This document shows positions 51,001 to 62,383 of a DNA stretch of 64,000 bases, piece after piece. The notes below the pieces were generated by a model. The model did no database searches. It worked only from the letters and a program-made list of their open reading frames with translations, and had not been told where the DNA came from. The stretch lies in assembly GCF_932294415.1 (NCBI RefSeq), contig NC_065541.1, forward strand, positions 56,894,290-56,958,289. Direction: 5' to 3'. This stretch comes from Quercus robur. Its lineage: Eukaryota > Streptophyta > Magnoliopsida > Fagales > Fagaceae. Within the stretch, counting starts at the first letter, position 1; each line of letters starts with the position of its first letter. The translations under genes and the position numbers were made by a program.

Positions 51001-52122
51001 AACCACAAAGTTACCTCATTTTGAACATTAAGTAGCTCATGAATCATGTTGACAAGGCAGCGCTTCTTGATGTCTGTGAACATTCATCAATGATTGATGG
51101 GTTTTACAAAAATTCATCATGACTAAGTTATGTTTACCAATTCTACAACAGGAAACATTTCGCAAAGAAAAATCCTATATTCAGCTCACTTCATTGAAAA
51201 CAATACTTTCATCAAGGTCATACTCGTGGAAAATTATTAGGCACTCCCAGAGTACAGTGACACTGTACTCCCTCCTCCTACATAAATGATGGATCCCACA
51301 ATGAATTTGATTAGCAAGATCCACTATTACGTGAGACGATGAAGTAAAACGTCACTATACTCTCGGAAAACTGAATAGTTACTCCATACTCATAATACTT
51401 AGTTATTATTATTATTTCTTTAATTGTTTCACCATGGTCCAGGGGAAAATGAACTCATAGAATGGATATTGTTTATGAACACATTCATAAATTTATTGTC
51501 CAATGATAAATTGTGTGGTTCTCTAAAATAAGACCCACAAGCTTGAATCAAAACCTTTTTTTCTGTATGTATTTCTGATGCCAAAAAATGTAAGGAACTT
51601 CGAAATTTTCCTCACCAATTCAGCATTTTATTTATTCAAATTAATACTAAAGTTACATCTCCAAGCAGCCACATAAGTACAATAAGAAAAAATAAAATAA
51701 TAATAATAATAATAATAAAACTAACATCCCAGAAATTCAAAGGGAAAAAGAACTTAACCCAGTTCTAAAATCGATATAAGAAATAAATCAAAGCATTTAA
51801 ATGTCAACAAGTACTTCAAGTTCCAAAATAAATAAACCAGGCATATTGATTTTGTGTGTGTGTGTGTCTGTGAGAGAGAGAGAGAGAGACCTTGATCGGA
51901 GTGAAAAGACTGAGTTCGAGAATTAGGGGTGACAGAGCGTCTTGAAGTGGCGGAGGGAGGCTTGGGCCGACCCGAAATGTTATGGGCCGGTTGAGCATGG
52001 CCCACTGTAGTTCTTGAAGAAACAGCAGCAGAAGAAGAAGAAGAAGAAGTAGTAGAAGAAGAAGAAGCAGATCCATTATTATGATTATGAGAATAAGATT
52101 GTCTGGACGACCTCGAAGCCAT
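33093..52122 (-). CDS. KIN-UC: Armadillo-repeat kinesin, KIN-U (ARK) family, probably KIN-UC
   Basis: Plant microtubule motor with an N-terminal kinesin head, coiled coil and C-terminal armadillo repeats; ARK proteins act in root-hair and cell-shape control through microtubules. Twenty coding exons: 51891-52122, 50720-50820, 50435-50557, 49626-49811, 48775-48996, 48497-48659, 47964-48113, 47409-47497, 45364-45576, 44997-45131, 42781-42960, 41167-41286, 40864-40992, 40650-40788, 40440-40532, 36524-36649, 35077-35202, 34623-34766, 34404-34532, 33093-33241; all phases close, 982 aa. Residues 1-77 are a Ser-rich leader. The motor has the P-loop GQTGTGKT, switch I NTESSRSH and switch II DLAGSE. 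Coiled coil follows [20 protein letters not shown]. Armadillo repeats start at [10 protein letters not shown], for example [14 protein letters not shown] and [14 protein letters not shown]. One intron has a GC donor (40649). A further exon-like segment (42313-42492, called exon 12 in this report, hence numbering to 21) is listed separately. KIN-UC rather than KIN-UA/UB is judged from the coiled coil. Confidence 0.93.
36246..36432 (+). mobile_element. MITE (GCGTTTGG family), copy 2, in a kinesin intron
   Basis: Begins GGGTCTGTTTGGATCCGC and ends TGTAGCCAAACGCACACTAA; the ends are inverted relative to each other (TTTGG...CCAAA). Two near-identical CCCATGAATAGTA segments lie inside. Reverse complement of the copy at 11093-11290. 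It sits about 90 bp downstream (in gene sense) of exon 17. Confidence 0.72.
37275..38450. repeat. Repeat element with inverted CCAAAATTTTGGGGTC-type ends, present in both blocks
   Basis: The left end has ACAACAACAAACAAAT, then CCTAAAATTTTGAGGTC; the right end (about 38405-38450) has GACCCCAAAATTTTGGGACT and then TTGTTGTTGTAG, so the two are inverted copies. Block A has the same element from 16283 to about 23205, now split by the copia insertion. A third, single end-like copy lies at 46950-47025. The element therefore predates the duplication. It may be a foldback of SINE-like ends; classification is uncertain. Confidence 0.5.
38451..40439. other. Kinesin intron between exons 16 and 17, left arm in block B
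   Basis: This part of the 3.8-kb intron (36650-40439) matches block A 23205-25525 and 29709-30096 at most positions, without the solo LTR, copia element and (AT)n of block A. Empty insertion sites are at 38764-38768 and 40069-40073. About 110 bp at 39465-39575 are missing from block A near 25005, so block A also lost some sequence. No gene. Confidence 0.6.
42313..42492 (-). pseudogene. Extra kinesin coiled-coil exon (tandem copy of exon 11) ending in TAG
   Basis: Acceptor AG at 42493-42494 opens a 180-base frame, the same length as exon 11 (42781-42960). Its first 49 codons match exon 11 closely ([17 protein letters not shown], then [17 protein letters not shown] against [16 protein letters not shown]). 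The last 15 codons do not match, and codon 60 is TAG directly before a GT. Skipping it leaves the frame intact; including it would stop translation before the armadillo repeats. It is read as either a decayed exon or a poison exon. It was left out of the 982-aa prediction. Confidence 0.65.
44020..44820 (-). mobile_element. LINE 3' fragment in a kinesin intron
   Basis: A 192-codon minus-strand frame (44152-44730) encodes the LINE ORF2 end: [19 protein letters not shown], then the zf-RVT pattern [18 protein letters not shown] and [17 protein letters not shown]. The plus-strand T-run at 44019-44033 is its poly(A) tail. 5' truncated, and the best preserved LINE piece in the window. It lies in the same sense as the kinesin gene, between exons 10 and 11. 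Confidence 0.87.
46528..46784 (-). mobile_element. TRIM element, 257 bp, in a kinesin intron
   Basis: Short direct terminal repeats (TGTTAAATTA...TTCTAACA at 46528-46583; a longer partner at about 46707-46784). On the minus strand a primer-binding-like TAGTATTAAAGCCTGAG follows one repeat and a purine tract (AGGGGGAG) precedes the other. Near-matching GATCT (46523-46527) and GATTT (46785-46789) look like a 5-bp target duplication. No coding capacity. Confidence 0.62.
46947..47240 (-). mobile_element. Repeat end (AAAATTTTGAGGTC) followed by a LINE tail remnant
   Basis: 46950-47030 repeats the end sequence of the element at 37275-38450. 47036-47235 holds GGATAAGTAAATTTATTAAT and AACCCAAGTACACAAGAAGT, the reverse complement of the LINE tail family seen at 3640-3712. 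It is near exon 8 in a kinesin intron. Confidence 0.5.
51868..51888. repeat. (GA)n next to the exon 1 donor of the kinesin gene
   Basis: A GT run then a GA run begins 2-3 bases inside intron 1 of the kinesin (on the coding strand a CT-rich start to the intron). A length change here could move the 5' splice-site context. Confidence 0.7.
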
Positions 52123-52440
52123 TATTCTCCTCTCTAGTCTCTACTTGTATTGTATAACCAAAAAAAAAGACCTCTCAACTCATTCTGGAGCTTCAAACAT
52201 AGACACAAAAAAAAAAAAAAAAAAAAAAAATTCTAGCACAGAGATTTTAAAAAACAGAGAGACAGAGAAAGAGAGAGCAAGTCAAAGCAAATCTTTTCTA
52301 TTTTTTTAGGCCCAAAACACCTTTGAGGCCGGCACGATGGAATTGGAATGGAACAGAGAGAGAGAGAGTGAATAGTGAATAGTGAATAAAGAGTGAAGTG
52401 GTTTCCGTTCCCGCGTTGCGTCGGTAACGCTCGCTTTGTT
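52123..52440 (-). promoter_or_regulatory. Kinesin 5' UTR and proximal promoter
   Basis: Immediately upstream of the kinesin ATG. Contains CT/GA-rich tracts (on the coding strand CTCTCTCT runs, 52255-52280 and 52352-52370), common in plant 5' UTRs, and a long T-run (coding strand) at 52208-52230. No clear TATA box was seen, so the assignment rests on position. Confidence 0.4.
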
Positions 52441-55400
52441 TGATTGAGTGGGACGGCCCAATTATATTCTCCTAAAATCTTTTTATGACGTTGGAAGCTT
52501 AAAGCTTAAGATTCTTTCTTTCTTTCTCTCTTTTTTTTTTTTTTCTTTTTTTGAATTTTCAAAAAGTTGCCTTTTTAGCAAATCTGTACAGGACAAATCC
52601 ACAAATTTAATCAATGGATATTAACTGCAATTAAAATATGGGCCCAATTAACGGCTATAGGAAAGTGATGATAATAAATAAAATGATGCCGATTGCTTAT
52701 TTTTATGAGAAAATAAACAAAGATGCCATATTCCTTACTATACTTTTTGTGTAGTGCCACATTACATGATATATGAAGTATCTGAAGCACCATATTATTA
52801 TCTACAATCACATTTACAATTTATGTTTTGTCTGAAATGTTTTGATTAATAGACAGATTTTTTAGATCTTTTTCTCAAAGAAATAAAAGAAGTTTTTTTT
52901 TTTTTTTTTTTTAGGTTTCTTAGAACAACTCTCTAAAGTCCTGTTTGTTAATTTCAAAATATGTAGATTGGATTTTACTATATCATCAATTTTTTTTTTT
53001 TTAATTGTAAAATTCAATCTCTCATTTCTAAATAGAATGATAAGTTTTAGGAAATCTAAGATAAAGTGACCCTACGAACTCTAGAGAATCTTAATTTGTT
53101 GATAGGCAATTATAGTTTGTCATAGTGAAAAAAAAAAAAATATATATATATATATATAGTTAGAAATTTTATTAATTTCATTCTCTATAATCTCAAATGA
53201 AAGTTGACTCTACCTCCAATCAATTACTAGAGAATGAAGCCAATAAGATAAATTGTTAACCAAGGAAATTTTGAAAAAAATAACTTTTACCCTTAATACT
53301 TAGATCAAAAAAAGTTCCAAAGACCGATATAAAAAGTTAACTTCCTAACTTTGAATTTCAACTTTGGTATTGCACAAAATCTCAATCCTATAGAATTATT
53401 TTTTATAGTTATAAAGACCCTTAAATAAAATTTGTCATAACTTTTTGTTTCATTGTCAATTGAGACTTTTTTTTTGGTTACACATAACTTTTAAGGATCA
53501 AAGTGTATAACTATTTTTAAGAGCCTTGTAACTTAATTGGAATCTCTCACCTATTGATATTTTCAATGAAGACACTATGGTTCAAGTACCCCCTAACCTA
53601 ACTATCACTCAAATTACATGTAAAGAAAAGTGGGTGACAATATCTTTACCATATTTTTATGTTCCAAGTTCCAACCCAAAAGTATTCTACATATGGCAGC
53701 TTCTTTTGACTAAACATTCCAAAACACATATTTCATTCTTTATCCAATTCAAAGCTCTTTTTAATCCACTATATTAAGAATCCGCTTGAAAAGCACTTTG
53801 TTCATAAAAAAAAAATAGCGCAAACCTTTGGTAGACATTAATGAATTATTGCTCTCTTTTTAAACCTTGTGCATGATCTAACACTTGATCTTCCTTGTTT
53901 TTGTCCTAGTGGGTTCTTGTGTCTATATATGCTTGTAGGCCCTGTGAATGTGATCACTTACTCACTTTCCTTTTAATGGTCCGTGGTTCAAACTATCTGA
54001 ACTAATATTAACGGGTTTTCAGACACCTTTTTACCCAAAATTGTCAAACATCAACAACTTCATTTGGGGCTTGACACATGCAGTGCTTTTGACATTGTAA
54101 TCAGAGGAAGTTAGTGGAATTGTGATTGTATAGTAGCTTTAATTGAATTTTTCATAAATTATAGGTCCGAGCATTGAATTTACAAAAAAGTTGATGTTGC
54201 GTTGTTCTTACATTAGTTTTTGCATGTATACAGGTAGGCAAGTAAGGTAGGTGGAGCTTAGACCAGTCAAGATGGTGTAATTAATTTTGTAGCTTTTTGT
54301 TTGTCATTTTCAGGTGCCGTCCAACAAGGTTGTGAAACATTGACATGTTCATTTTGTTTATGTCACTAAAGCTGACCACCATTGTTGGAATGCAACCACC
54401 GACGAAAACAATTGGACCCTATTTATCCTTTTAATAACTATTAACTAAGCACAACCGTTTGGAGGTGACAATTTATTTTATTTTATTTGAGATAGAAATC
54501 TTGTGAAGAAGGTATCTTATATGCCCGGTTTATAAGACTTATGTGAGACTAACATGTAGACCTCATGTCAGAGACTAACATGTAGACCTCACGTCAAACG
54601 TATACAAGATTTTCTAAATCTGGCTTAATCTAACTATATATGTGTGTGAACTTGAATCTCAACATTTACCCCTCCCACTTTACAAGAACTTGTATTTATA
54701 AAATGACCATCACGTCAAGAGTGACAATTAAAGAGAAAATATTTATCAAGTCATGGCTACAACGCCTTGTGGGTTTTTGGTAGGAAAATCAAGATAAGTC
54801 ATAGATTAATGTCTAGTTCTGTTACTTTTCAGAGGAACCAAATCTGATTAAAGGAAGTGATAAAACCTTGTCAAGTGCAGCATAAAACACATTAGTTCAC
54901 CATTTAAAATCGACTACTTAGTTCTGTGACATTTTTTTTCTATTTTCTATCGGACACTGCAATGCCTATTGAGAATATTTTAAGAGAGTTTAATGATGTT
55001 AAAACCTTTCTAATTCTGGCAGATTTTTCAGCAGAATAGATTTGCTACATAAGCTGGTGTAGTAGGTCCATCATAAGGATCTGATTATGGGACTTGGAAG
55101 AAGGTTTCATGAATATCTTCAAAACTATTATAGTGACAGGTCCAAATAGTTGTTTTGGCAAATGAATGCAAGTGAGTTGGACTTGGTCCGACTGTCAGGG
55201 GAAGAATATAGTGCTCTGGTGCTTCCCTGTTTGTTTGTTTGTTTTGTTGCGATCATTTGGCCTGCATATTTTTTTACATTTTTGTACCAGATGCAAGCTG
55301 GACTGGAAAAGCACCTTCTATTTATTTGTCTAATCAAACCAAACATAACAAATACAGTGCGTGTAAACGGGCTAAAGCCTGTGTAGAAAATCCTATTAAC

Positions 55401-57583
55401 ATCCAATTACATACTCGTTATTGTATACTTCACATGCACTCCCTTTTCTAATCGTGTTTTAAAAACATAATTGAATCCATGCGACGTTGTATGTACGGTT
55501 GTCGTGTGACTATCATTAGAAAGCTCATTAAGCTGAAGCTCTGATTGCCAATCTGATTTGGCTTTTTTCATGTCTTCACTCAAATATTCCCTGTCCTTCC
55601 TATTTGCTAGTGTGAAACATAGACCCTACTACCTAGCCGTAAGGTCATAATCAGAGCAGATCTTGGTTTATTTTATGACACTATTTTATAGTAAGTCAAA
55701 AACATGTCAAATATGATAAGAAGTAGGACTCTATGATTGAACGTATCACTCATCTGCTCGTCCGATCTGTTGTTAAAAAGAAAGATTTCCATGTGCATGA
55801 TTTTTTGCATTTGTGAACAGAACAGCATGTGAAGCGAGCCTGGCACGAGGTTCTATAACAAGGAATTTTAATTACCTTTACTGACAACACAGGCAACTCC
55901 ATACCATATAAATCTTCTCTATTTTTTTCCAGGTGATATAACGTGCTACATGTTCTAGATGCAAGTAAAGTCCAAAGCTTCTTATTAAGCAACCTTCATT
56001 CATTCATGTTGCAAGTTGCAAATTACCACCCGTGATCATTTTTTTATAACGCTTTTGTGATCATTTTTTTATAACGCTTTTGTTACTATAAGTGTTATGT
56101 TCACAATATTTTCACAAAATTTTCACAATAATTCATAGATAGCAAGTTGTTATCGGTTCTAATTTGAATCTATCGCTTAAATTGTTTTATACCCACCAAT
56201 AACAGCTAGTAACAACCTGTTATTTAGGTTTTTTTGTGAAAATGTTATGAACGTGACATTTCTCTTTTGTTATAAAGTAAATGCGAATGAATTTTTCACA
56301 TGAGCTGGAATTGATCAATCGCTCACCTTTCTTGTTCACCGATACTGCAGATAATACGAAAAGGTCCTTCACAAAAGATCAATTCAGCATTTGACAACCT
56401 GTAAGATATGTGTGTTAGAGAGAGAAGATGACAAGGGCACCAACTTAATTCATACCATATGTACGCAGTACACACGACCCCCTCTCAACCATACCATGAA
56501 GAATTAACTTCTGCATCCTCATGGAATGTCTCACATTATGGTAAGCCCACAAGAATGTGGAGCCCAACCATAAGACCACTATGTACGACAAGTGTATGAG
56601 AAATTTTCTTTAATACCACAGCCTCACATGCCTGCTAGAGGGTCAATATCAATAAACCTAGACTAAAACAAAAATTTCACAAAATATTTTACAAATGCCC
56701 AGGTGACAAGTTCTAAATAGTATATGATAAAGTGATATCAACGGTGTACCAAAATAAGAATCAATAAAAACTTGTGAATTCAACTATTGTATCAAGCTAA
56801 AAATCAATAAAAACTTGTCAACTCAACTATTGTAAATTGTTGTCTATAGCATTACTTGGGGCAGTATAGATGCCATAAACTTGTCAACTCAGTTGAAGCA
56901 GCATGCTGAATGTACTGCATGGCCCCTACATAAATCCCTGGGTAAACTGAGTAATAATCAACTCTACATTTGGAAAGGGCAGGCCAAAACCATGGAGAGA
57001 TCTCATTAACCTCTCTAAATTAGCGTAATAATAATAATACTAATAATAATATATCCAGTAACCACAGGACTGATATAATGCGTCTAAAACCAAGTTCAGA
57101 TTAAAAAAGAAAAACACCACATTATTCCTCATATGGAAGTGATAACGTATTCCATTTTTGTTTATGATTCAACTTCTGAGGTAAAATCATTACAAGTCCT
57201 GATCTCTAATTAAAAAGCTAACACACTATCAGCAATATAACCATTTTCTTTACAGCCTCTCCTTTGTCATTTGCACTATTTACAAAAAGAGAGCACTTGT
57301 AACCTGCAATTTTTCCACATTTATATGAATGATCTTACCACTTCTCACCTTCCAAATTCTGCAATAAAGATCACTTGCATTGATACCAATAGTGGCATAC
57401 TGGCATATACAAAATGCAGTCCAACTCAAGTACCCAAATTCTGTCCCTCCAAAGGGGGTGGTAATCACAACCAAATGGCTCCCACCCATTACAATAAAGT
57501 ATTGACGAATTTCCGTGGCAACACTCCAAAGCTGAACTTCATTTGAATTAAGGAAACAAACTCCAGCATTGAGCAGAAGTTTC
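52441..57583. other. Intergenic region, no gene recognised
   Basis: AT-rich, with A- and T-runs, a (TA)n at 53141-53158, and only short frames without family resemblance. It separates the kinesin 5' end from the SVR1-like 3' end, and so should contain kinesin promoter elements, which I cannot pinpoint. A MITE lies at 56091-56263, preceded by a tandem GTGATCATTTTTTTATAACG-type repeat at about 56032-56083. Confidence 0.6.
56091..56263. mobile_element. MITE related to the one at 22781-22934
   Basis: The left end GTTATGTTCACAATATTTTC and the right end (read inward GTCACGTTCATAACATTTTC) form an imperfect TIR. The interior has GCAAGTTGTTATCGGTTCTA and AGTAACAACCTGTTATT, as in the block A copy. No coding capacity. 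Confidence 0.62.
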
Positions 57584-60500
57584 TTAACTCTTCCAACCCA
57601 GTGCCTTCAGATGGCTTTGTTTCAGTTCAATGTGCTTCCCTATCCTGAAAATACCAACAGAAGTTAAATTGTGATAGGTCTGAGAATAGCACTTGCATAT
57701 CCTCAAGTGAGTCAAAGCAGCACTGACTTGTCTAAAATCAAAGGTATCAAATGAGATATGCTATCACACAGTTATGTACAACATTGACTTAGATATGTAT
57801 GAGACAAGCTTAGACATAATTAGTGGTGGTATACTTGCCTTTTTTTTCATTGATGAGTTATGCATGCTCCCTGTAGATTTTGAACCCACAACTCACCCTC
57901 TAACTATTTTTCTATAAGTGCTAAGTTCCAACTACCCATACCTGCTACTTTTTTTTTCCAGGCAAAATGAATAAATCAGCACTCTGAAGTTTTTTTTATT
58001 TAACTTTCTTTTCCCACCCTGGCCCCCATTTATAAGTTACCCGGCGCTCATAAGAGAGTGTTGGTGAAAAAACATGAGACCCAAAAAAAATAGAAGGAGA
58101 GAGAGAAGCACTGCCAAGGAATGATTTTAAAAAAAGTAATTATTTTGAGCAATTACCCAAGATCCGATGGAAGTCTGAAACCACCAATTCTGACACGCTT
58201 TAATGAATGAATCTGCAACAAGAAGAAACATAAGCAGCAAAGGTGATCACGCCAGAAATATAAATCAATAAGCTTTAAGGACCAGCTATACACAAGAGTG
58301 ATAGACCAAATGTTGGTACAAGATAATGCTCCATGTTCACTTATTAAATTTTTTTTAATAAGTGACAGCATGTGTACTAAATTTCTGGAATGAAATTGTG
58401 AACAGAATCTTCTGAATAGTACCAATAATGCATATGCCTACACGTATGTATAATGAAATAACAATTTTGAACAAAAGCATTAAAATTGTCCTATAATCTT
58501 GAAAAACTGCAAAGCTACTTTTTTCCCTATGCTATCTATATAAATGATGAAGGAACAACTCTACTTAACCATACTTCATGTGTGTGTGCTCACGCACATG
58601 TAGTGGACAGATAAGTTACACTCACCCCTGGGTCTTGAACTAATGACTTTATCCACCATCCCAATATCAAGGGAGGAGGAAGTGCCATTTGAGTTAGTGT
58701 CATTAATCTCAACAATCAATCGATATTTAGAAAATTACTATGGCCCCCTTTACATTACAACGAACACAAATTTCATCAATTGAACGTACACATATCAGTA
58801 CAAGTGCACAACTAAGAGGAAGGCAGGTTAAAGCAACTAGTCTTTCTTATACGAAGGCAAGCAAGACAACAAGGGAGGTTTTAAGCAACTCCATGGTTTC
58901 CATATGGGTTTCCTTTTGGGTTTGTCCACTTGTTTTCCTACTCAGGTTCTGGTTCCTATTCTAGAAATTTCAGATTGTCATTGACAAAGGTTGCTTCCTT
59001 TCCTTTACTGTGCTTCAAGCTGATGAAGTCATGCTTCAGGCTTGCTAGTAGAGATACGAAAATGGGCCATCTCAAGATAGCCTCAAAACACCATTTCTAT
59101 TCTATTGCCAGTTCCTTGTATCAAAATATAGAGTGGGATGCCACTAACTCTGGAAAGTGAAAATGTTTTCATCAATTAATGAAAGCTAACCTCAAGTCCA
59201 GCATTTTTCACAAGCTCTCGAACTTCATGTTTCCTCCCTTCATGAACCTGCAGGATTCCAAATGAACGAATGAAAATTAAACACTAGCAGAAATGCAGTG
59301 GAATCTACCTGACAAAGGGAAACAAATGTATAGGATAAGTTATAGAAGACTGGAATAGGTAACAAGTACCACAATGCGAAGACGAGGTCTTGGTATATCT
59401 GGTTGTCGTGGTAGTAGCTCCACAGAATCTGGGGTGCAATGGACGCCCTCAATGACTGTTCCGCCATTGATGGCTATCAAGTGCCGCTTATTAACATCGC
59501 CATCTATTACTGCTATATATCTGGCAATCACCAAATGTTATGTTGTATGTCATCAGATTAAGCAGGAATGGAAGTTCAATATTTATGCCCAACAGTAAAG
59601 TTCTGACTCAGGAGGCAATAAATAAATGACATTAGCATAAAGTTATATCATGGTAAGCAACTAAACATTTTAGTTGTTGCTATCCAAAGCATGCCAACCA
59701 ATAAACTTTGAAGAGCATGCCAACATCAAATCAATTTCCTGTGAAATTGTACAAAAGTGTAGTTTCACATAACTATTAAGTAATAATTATGGATGATAGG
59801 CTATTTTCAGTAGAACATTTGCCCCCAACAACAAAAAAATTAAGGAATGTATGCAGTTCAACACTCACTCCTTTGATAAGTTAGCTGAAGGATGTGAAAT
59901 TTGTTGAGCAAAATCTCCTGAAAACAAACAGCATTGGGCATGGTTATAAATGAACTCATCCAAATTTCAATCTATACTTAAAGAACTCCAAGGAAATAAT
60001 CGTCTTTAAGGCACACCAGGTTGCATGCATTGCAGTTTACATACCATCATTAGTCACAATAATCAAACCAGTAGTGGCAACATCAAGGCGCCCTACGGTG
60101 AACAGTCGTGGCTTGGGTACTCCTGAATTTCTTTTATCCTGGAAATGCACACTATTATTTGTTGAATTTGCTCAATTTTTTTTTTTTACAAAGTTTACAA
60201 TTAATTTTTCCATGATGGTAGTTTTTCTTTCTTTCTTTTTCCTTTAGTTAAAATCAACAACCAAAAAACATTAGATAGAAGGTTGCCACCCACACATACC
60301 AATATCTTCAAATAATCATCAAGCAGACTCAACACGGACTTAGACTCTTTGTCCCCAGATGAGCAAATGTACCTGTCACGACGTAACTACATTAATTTAC
60401 ACACACATCATCACCTAAAGAGCTCAATCCACAAATGACCCCAATGATCCAAATGAAAAGAGCATTAGCAACAGTAACAAACCCTTTTGGTTTGTTCAAG

Positions 60501-61579
60501 GCAAGATAAACCTTTGGAGGCTGCTTCTTAGGAAGACGGTTCCCATTGACATAAATAATATCCTTCGCAGGATCAACACGAGTCTGCAAATAGCAACACA
60601 CTATTTATATTCACACAAACACAAAGGCCCAACTCATTTTGATATCAATAACAATAATAAACCCCCTAAGAAGCACGGACACTCCTCCACGTGTGTCCTC
60701 ATATCCCCATCTTACTGCATCCTATTTTTTCAAGAATTACCGTGTTGTTGTGTCTCATGTCATTGTCCGTGCTTCTTAGAATCAAATGCAGAGAAACCTA
60801 ATAAGAATACGAATGCAAACATAACTATATATGCTATAACCTGTGGAGTATTGCACACGGAACCATTAACAGTAACCTTGCCTCCAAATATAAGCTCTTC
60901 ACTACTCCGCCTCGATGCCACTAAAAAAAAAAAAAAATAACAATATTTATGTATTATCTGAAGTCATATTCTCTATTACTTCCTTAATTATCGCAAACAA
61001 CACATACTAATAATCCGTTACATAATTGTGACAAAGTAAAACAATCAAAAACAGTAGTTGAGACAAAACATTGTTAATGTTAATGTTACCTCCGGCGGCA
61101 GCGAGAACCTTACTTAGTCGCTGAGGGGGGTCCTTGAAATTATCATTATAGAATCTCCGAGCAGCCTTGGAATAATTGGATTTAGGAACAACCTCGGAGC
61201 TCTTGTTTTTGTTAATCTTGTTTTTTTTGGTCACTTTGGTGGTGGTGGTGGCGGTGTCGGAATTGGCCGTCGCGTGGAGAAGACGCGCGGGAGGGTGCAT
61301 TTGGAGCTTGAGGTTGCCATCTTCGCCCCGGACAATCCACGGGATGATGAGCTGGCCTCCGGATTCGGGGTCGGAGTCGGAGAACGGGTCGGGTTCGGAG
61401 GGCTTGGGTTTGGGCTTTGGCGGTGCGAAGGAGATGTTGAATTGTGGGGGAGAGGGAGAGGAAGAGGAAGAAGGAAGTGAAGAGGTTATGATGCGAGGAA
61501 GTGTACGGAAGGGTCTGAGAGTGAGAGAAGGTTTGGAGAAGAGGAGTGAGGAAGAGAGTGATGCCACTGTTGCTGCCAT
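57584..61579 (-). CDS. SVR1: Chloroplast RNA pseudouridine synthase, RsuA/RluB family (SVR1-like)
   Basis: Converts uridine to pseudouridine in rRNA; Arabidopsis SVR1 is the plastid member, needed for chloroplast rRNA processing and genetically linked to the FtsH variegation pathway. Ten exons: 61090-61579, 60841-60920, 60483-60583, 60300-60372, 60045-60138, 59869-59917, 59370-59520, 59191-59247, 58157-58212, 57584-57644; all phases close, 403 aa (Arabidopsis protein about 410). Order: Ser/Arg-rich transit peptide from MAATVASLSSS, Pro-rich and Lys-rich linker, S4 RNA-binding domain (RLSKVLAAAGVASRRSSEEL), then the catalytic domain with GRLDVATTGLIIVTNDGD, whose Asp in GRLD is the conserved catalytic residue, and the VHEGRKHEVRELVKNAGLE and LKRVRIGGFRL motifs of the family. 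The ATG at 61579 was chosen for the transit peptide; an in-frame ATG at 61735 would add 52 residues. All introns are GT-AG. Confidence 0.94.
60666..60779. mobile_element. 114-bp MITE with 15-bp perfect TIRs in an SVR1-like intron
   Basis: Begins CTAAGAAGCACGGACA and ends TGTCCGTGCTTCTTAG, exact reverse complements over these 16 bases. The motif GAAGCACG also occurs at the end of the hAT element at 1036, which suggests a hAT relationship. No clear 8-bp duplication, so it is old or was modified. It lies between exons 2 and 3. Confidence 0.8.
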
Positions 61580-61810
61580 TTTTCTCAAGATAATTTGGGG
61601 GGTTCGAACTTTTGAAGGATTGGCTGAAAGGCCTGAGGGGTTTGGGTTTTTTTTTTTTGTTTTTGTTTTTAGGGGTTTGGGTTTAACTACATTGGATTTG
61701 GATTTCATATTTTTGGAGGGGATTTCTTTTGACATAAAACTACAAAGTCGTTCCTTTTTTTGGTATAAGAGGTCGCAATGTTGTTACAACACCGATTATA
61801 ATATTTTATT

Positions 61811-62383
61811 GGGTAAATTACAACTTATCTGTTAGTGGTTTGACTGAAATTTAAGTTGTCTACCTGTGATTTGAAATTTGATACTTTACCCACTTGAAGT
61901 TGGCCTATTTGGTTGGAAATTTTTAATATCGTTGTTTAGTTTTTAGTATTGTGAAAATACGTATTTGAGTGTTATAGAAATATGTGTCAAAAATATTATT
62001 GTTGTTTAAACACTAAAAATATTGCTTAAACACTAGTACCAAACAACCCATAATCAAAGTTCTGTAACCCACTTCTATTAAAAACATGGCTAAATATGTA
62101 ATTTTACTCTATTTTTATGTCTCTCTCCTCCAAGAACACCAAAAACATAACAATACAAGATCAAATAAGATTAAAAAGAATTCAACAAAACACTTGCATC
62201 ATGAAATTTCAAATAGGTAGGTAACTTATATTAATTATTTCGATCAAATCTCTTTCAAATAGGTAGGTAACTTATATTAATTATTTCGATCAAATCTCAA
62301 GTGAGTAAAGTGTCAAATTTCAAATCACAAGTAGGTAACTTAAATTTCGGTCAAACTACATGTGGATAAGTTATAATTTACCC
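61811..62383. mobile_element. 573-bp TIR element just upstream of the SVR1-like gene
   Basis: Terminal inverted repeats of about 90 bp: left GGGTAAATTACAACTTAT, right read inward GGGTAAATTATAACTTAT, then TTTGAC(T/C)GAAATTTAAGT and GTGATTTGAAATTTGA in both. A tandem duplication of 46 bp (unit starting TTTCAAATAGGTAGGTAACT) lies inside at about 62207-62300. The left end is 232 bp upstream of the chosen start codon, so it sits in or near the promoter. No transposase; Mutator-like by TIR length, unproven. Confidence 0.72.

Noticed and set aside
51754..52122. 122-codon frame as a stand-alone Ser-rich protein
   Set aside because: The first 77 codons are kinesin exon 1; the rest reads through the donor at 51889-51890 into the intron.
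61176..61835. 219-codon plus-strand frame opposite the SVR1-like first exon
   Set aside because: Antisense shadow of the Ser/Pro/Lys-rich transit peptide and linker; composition explains its openness.
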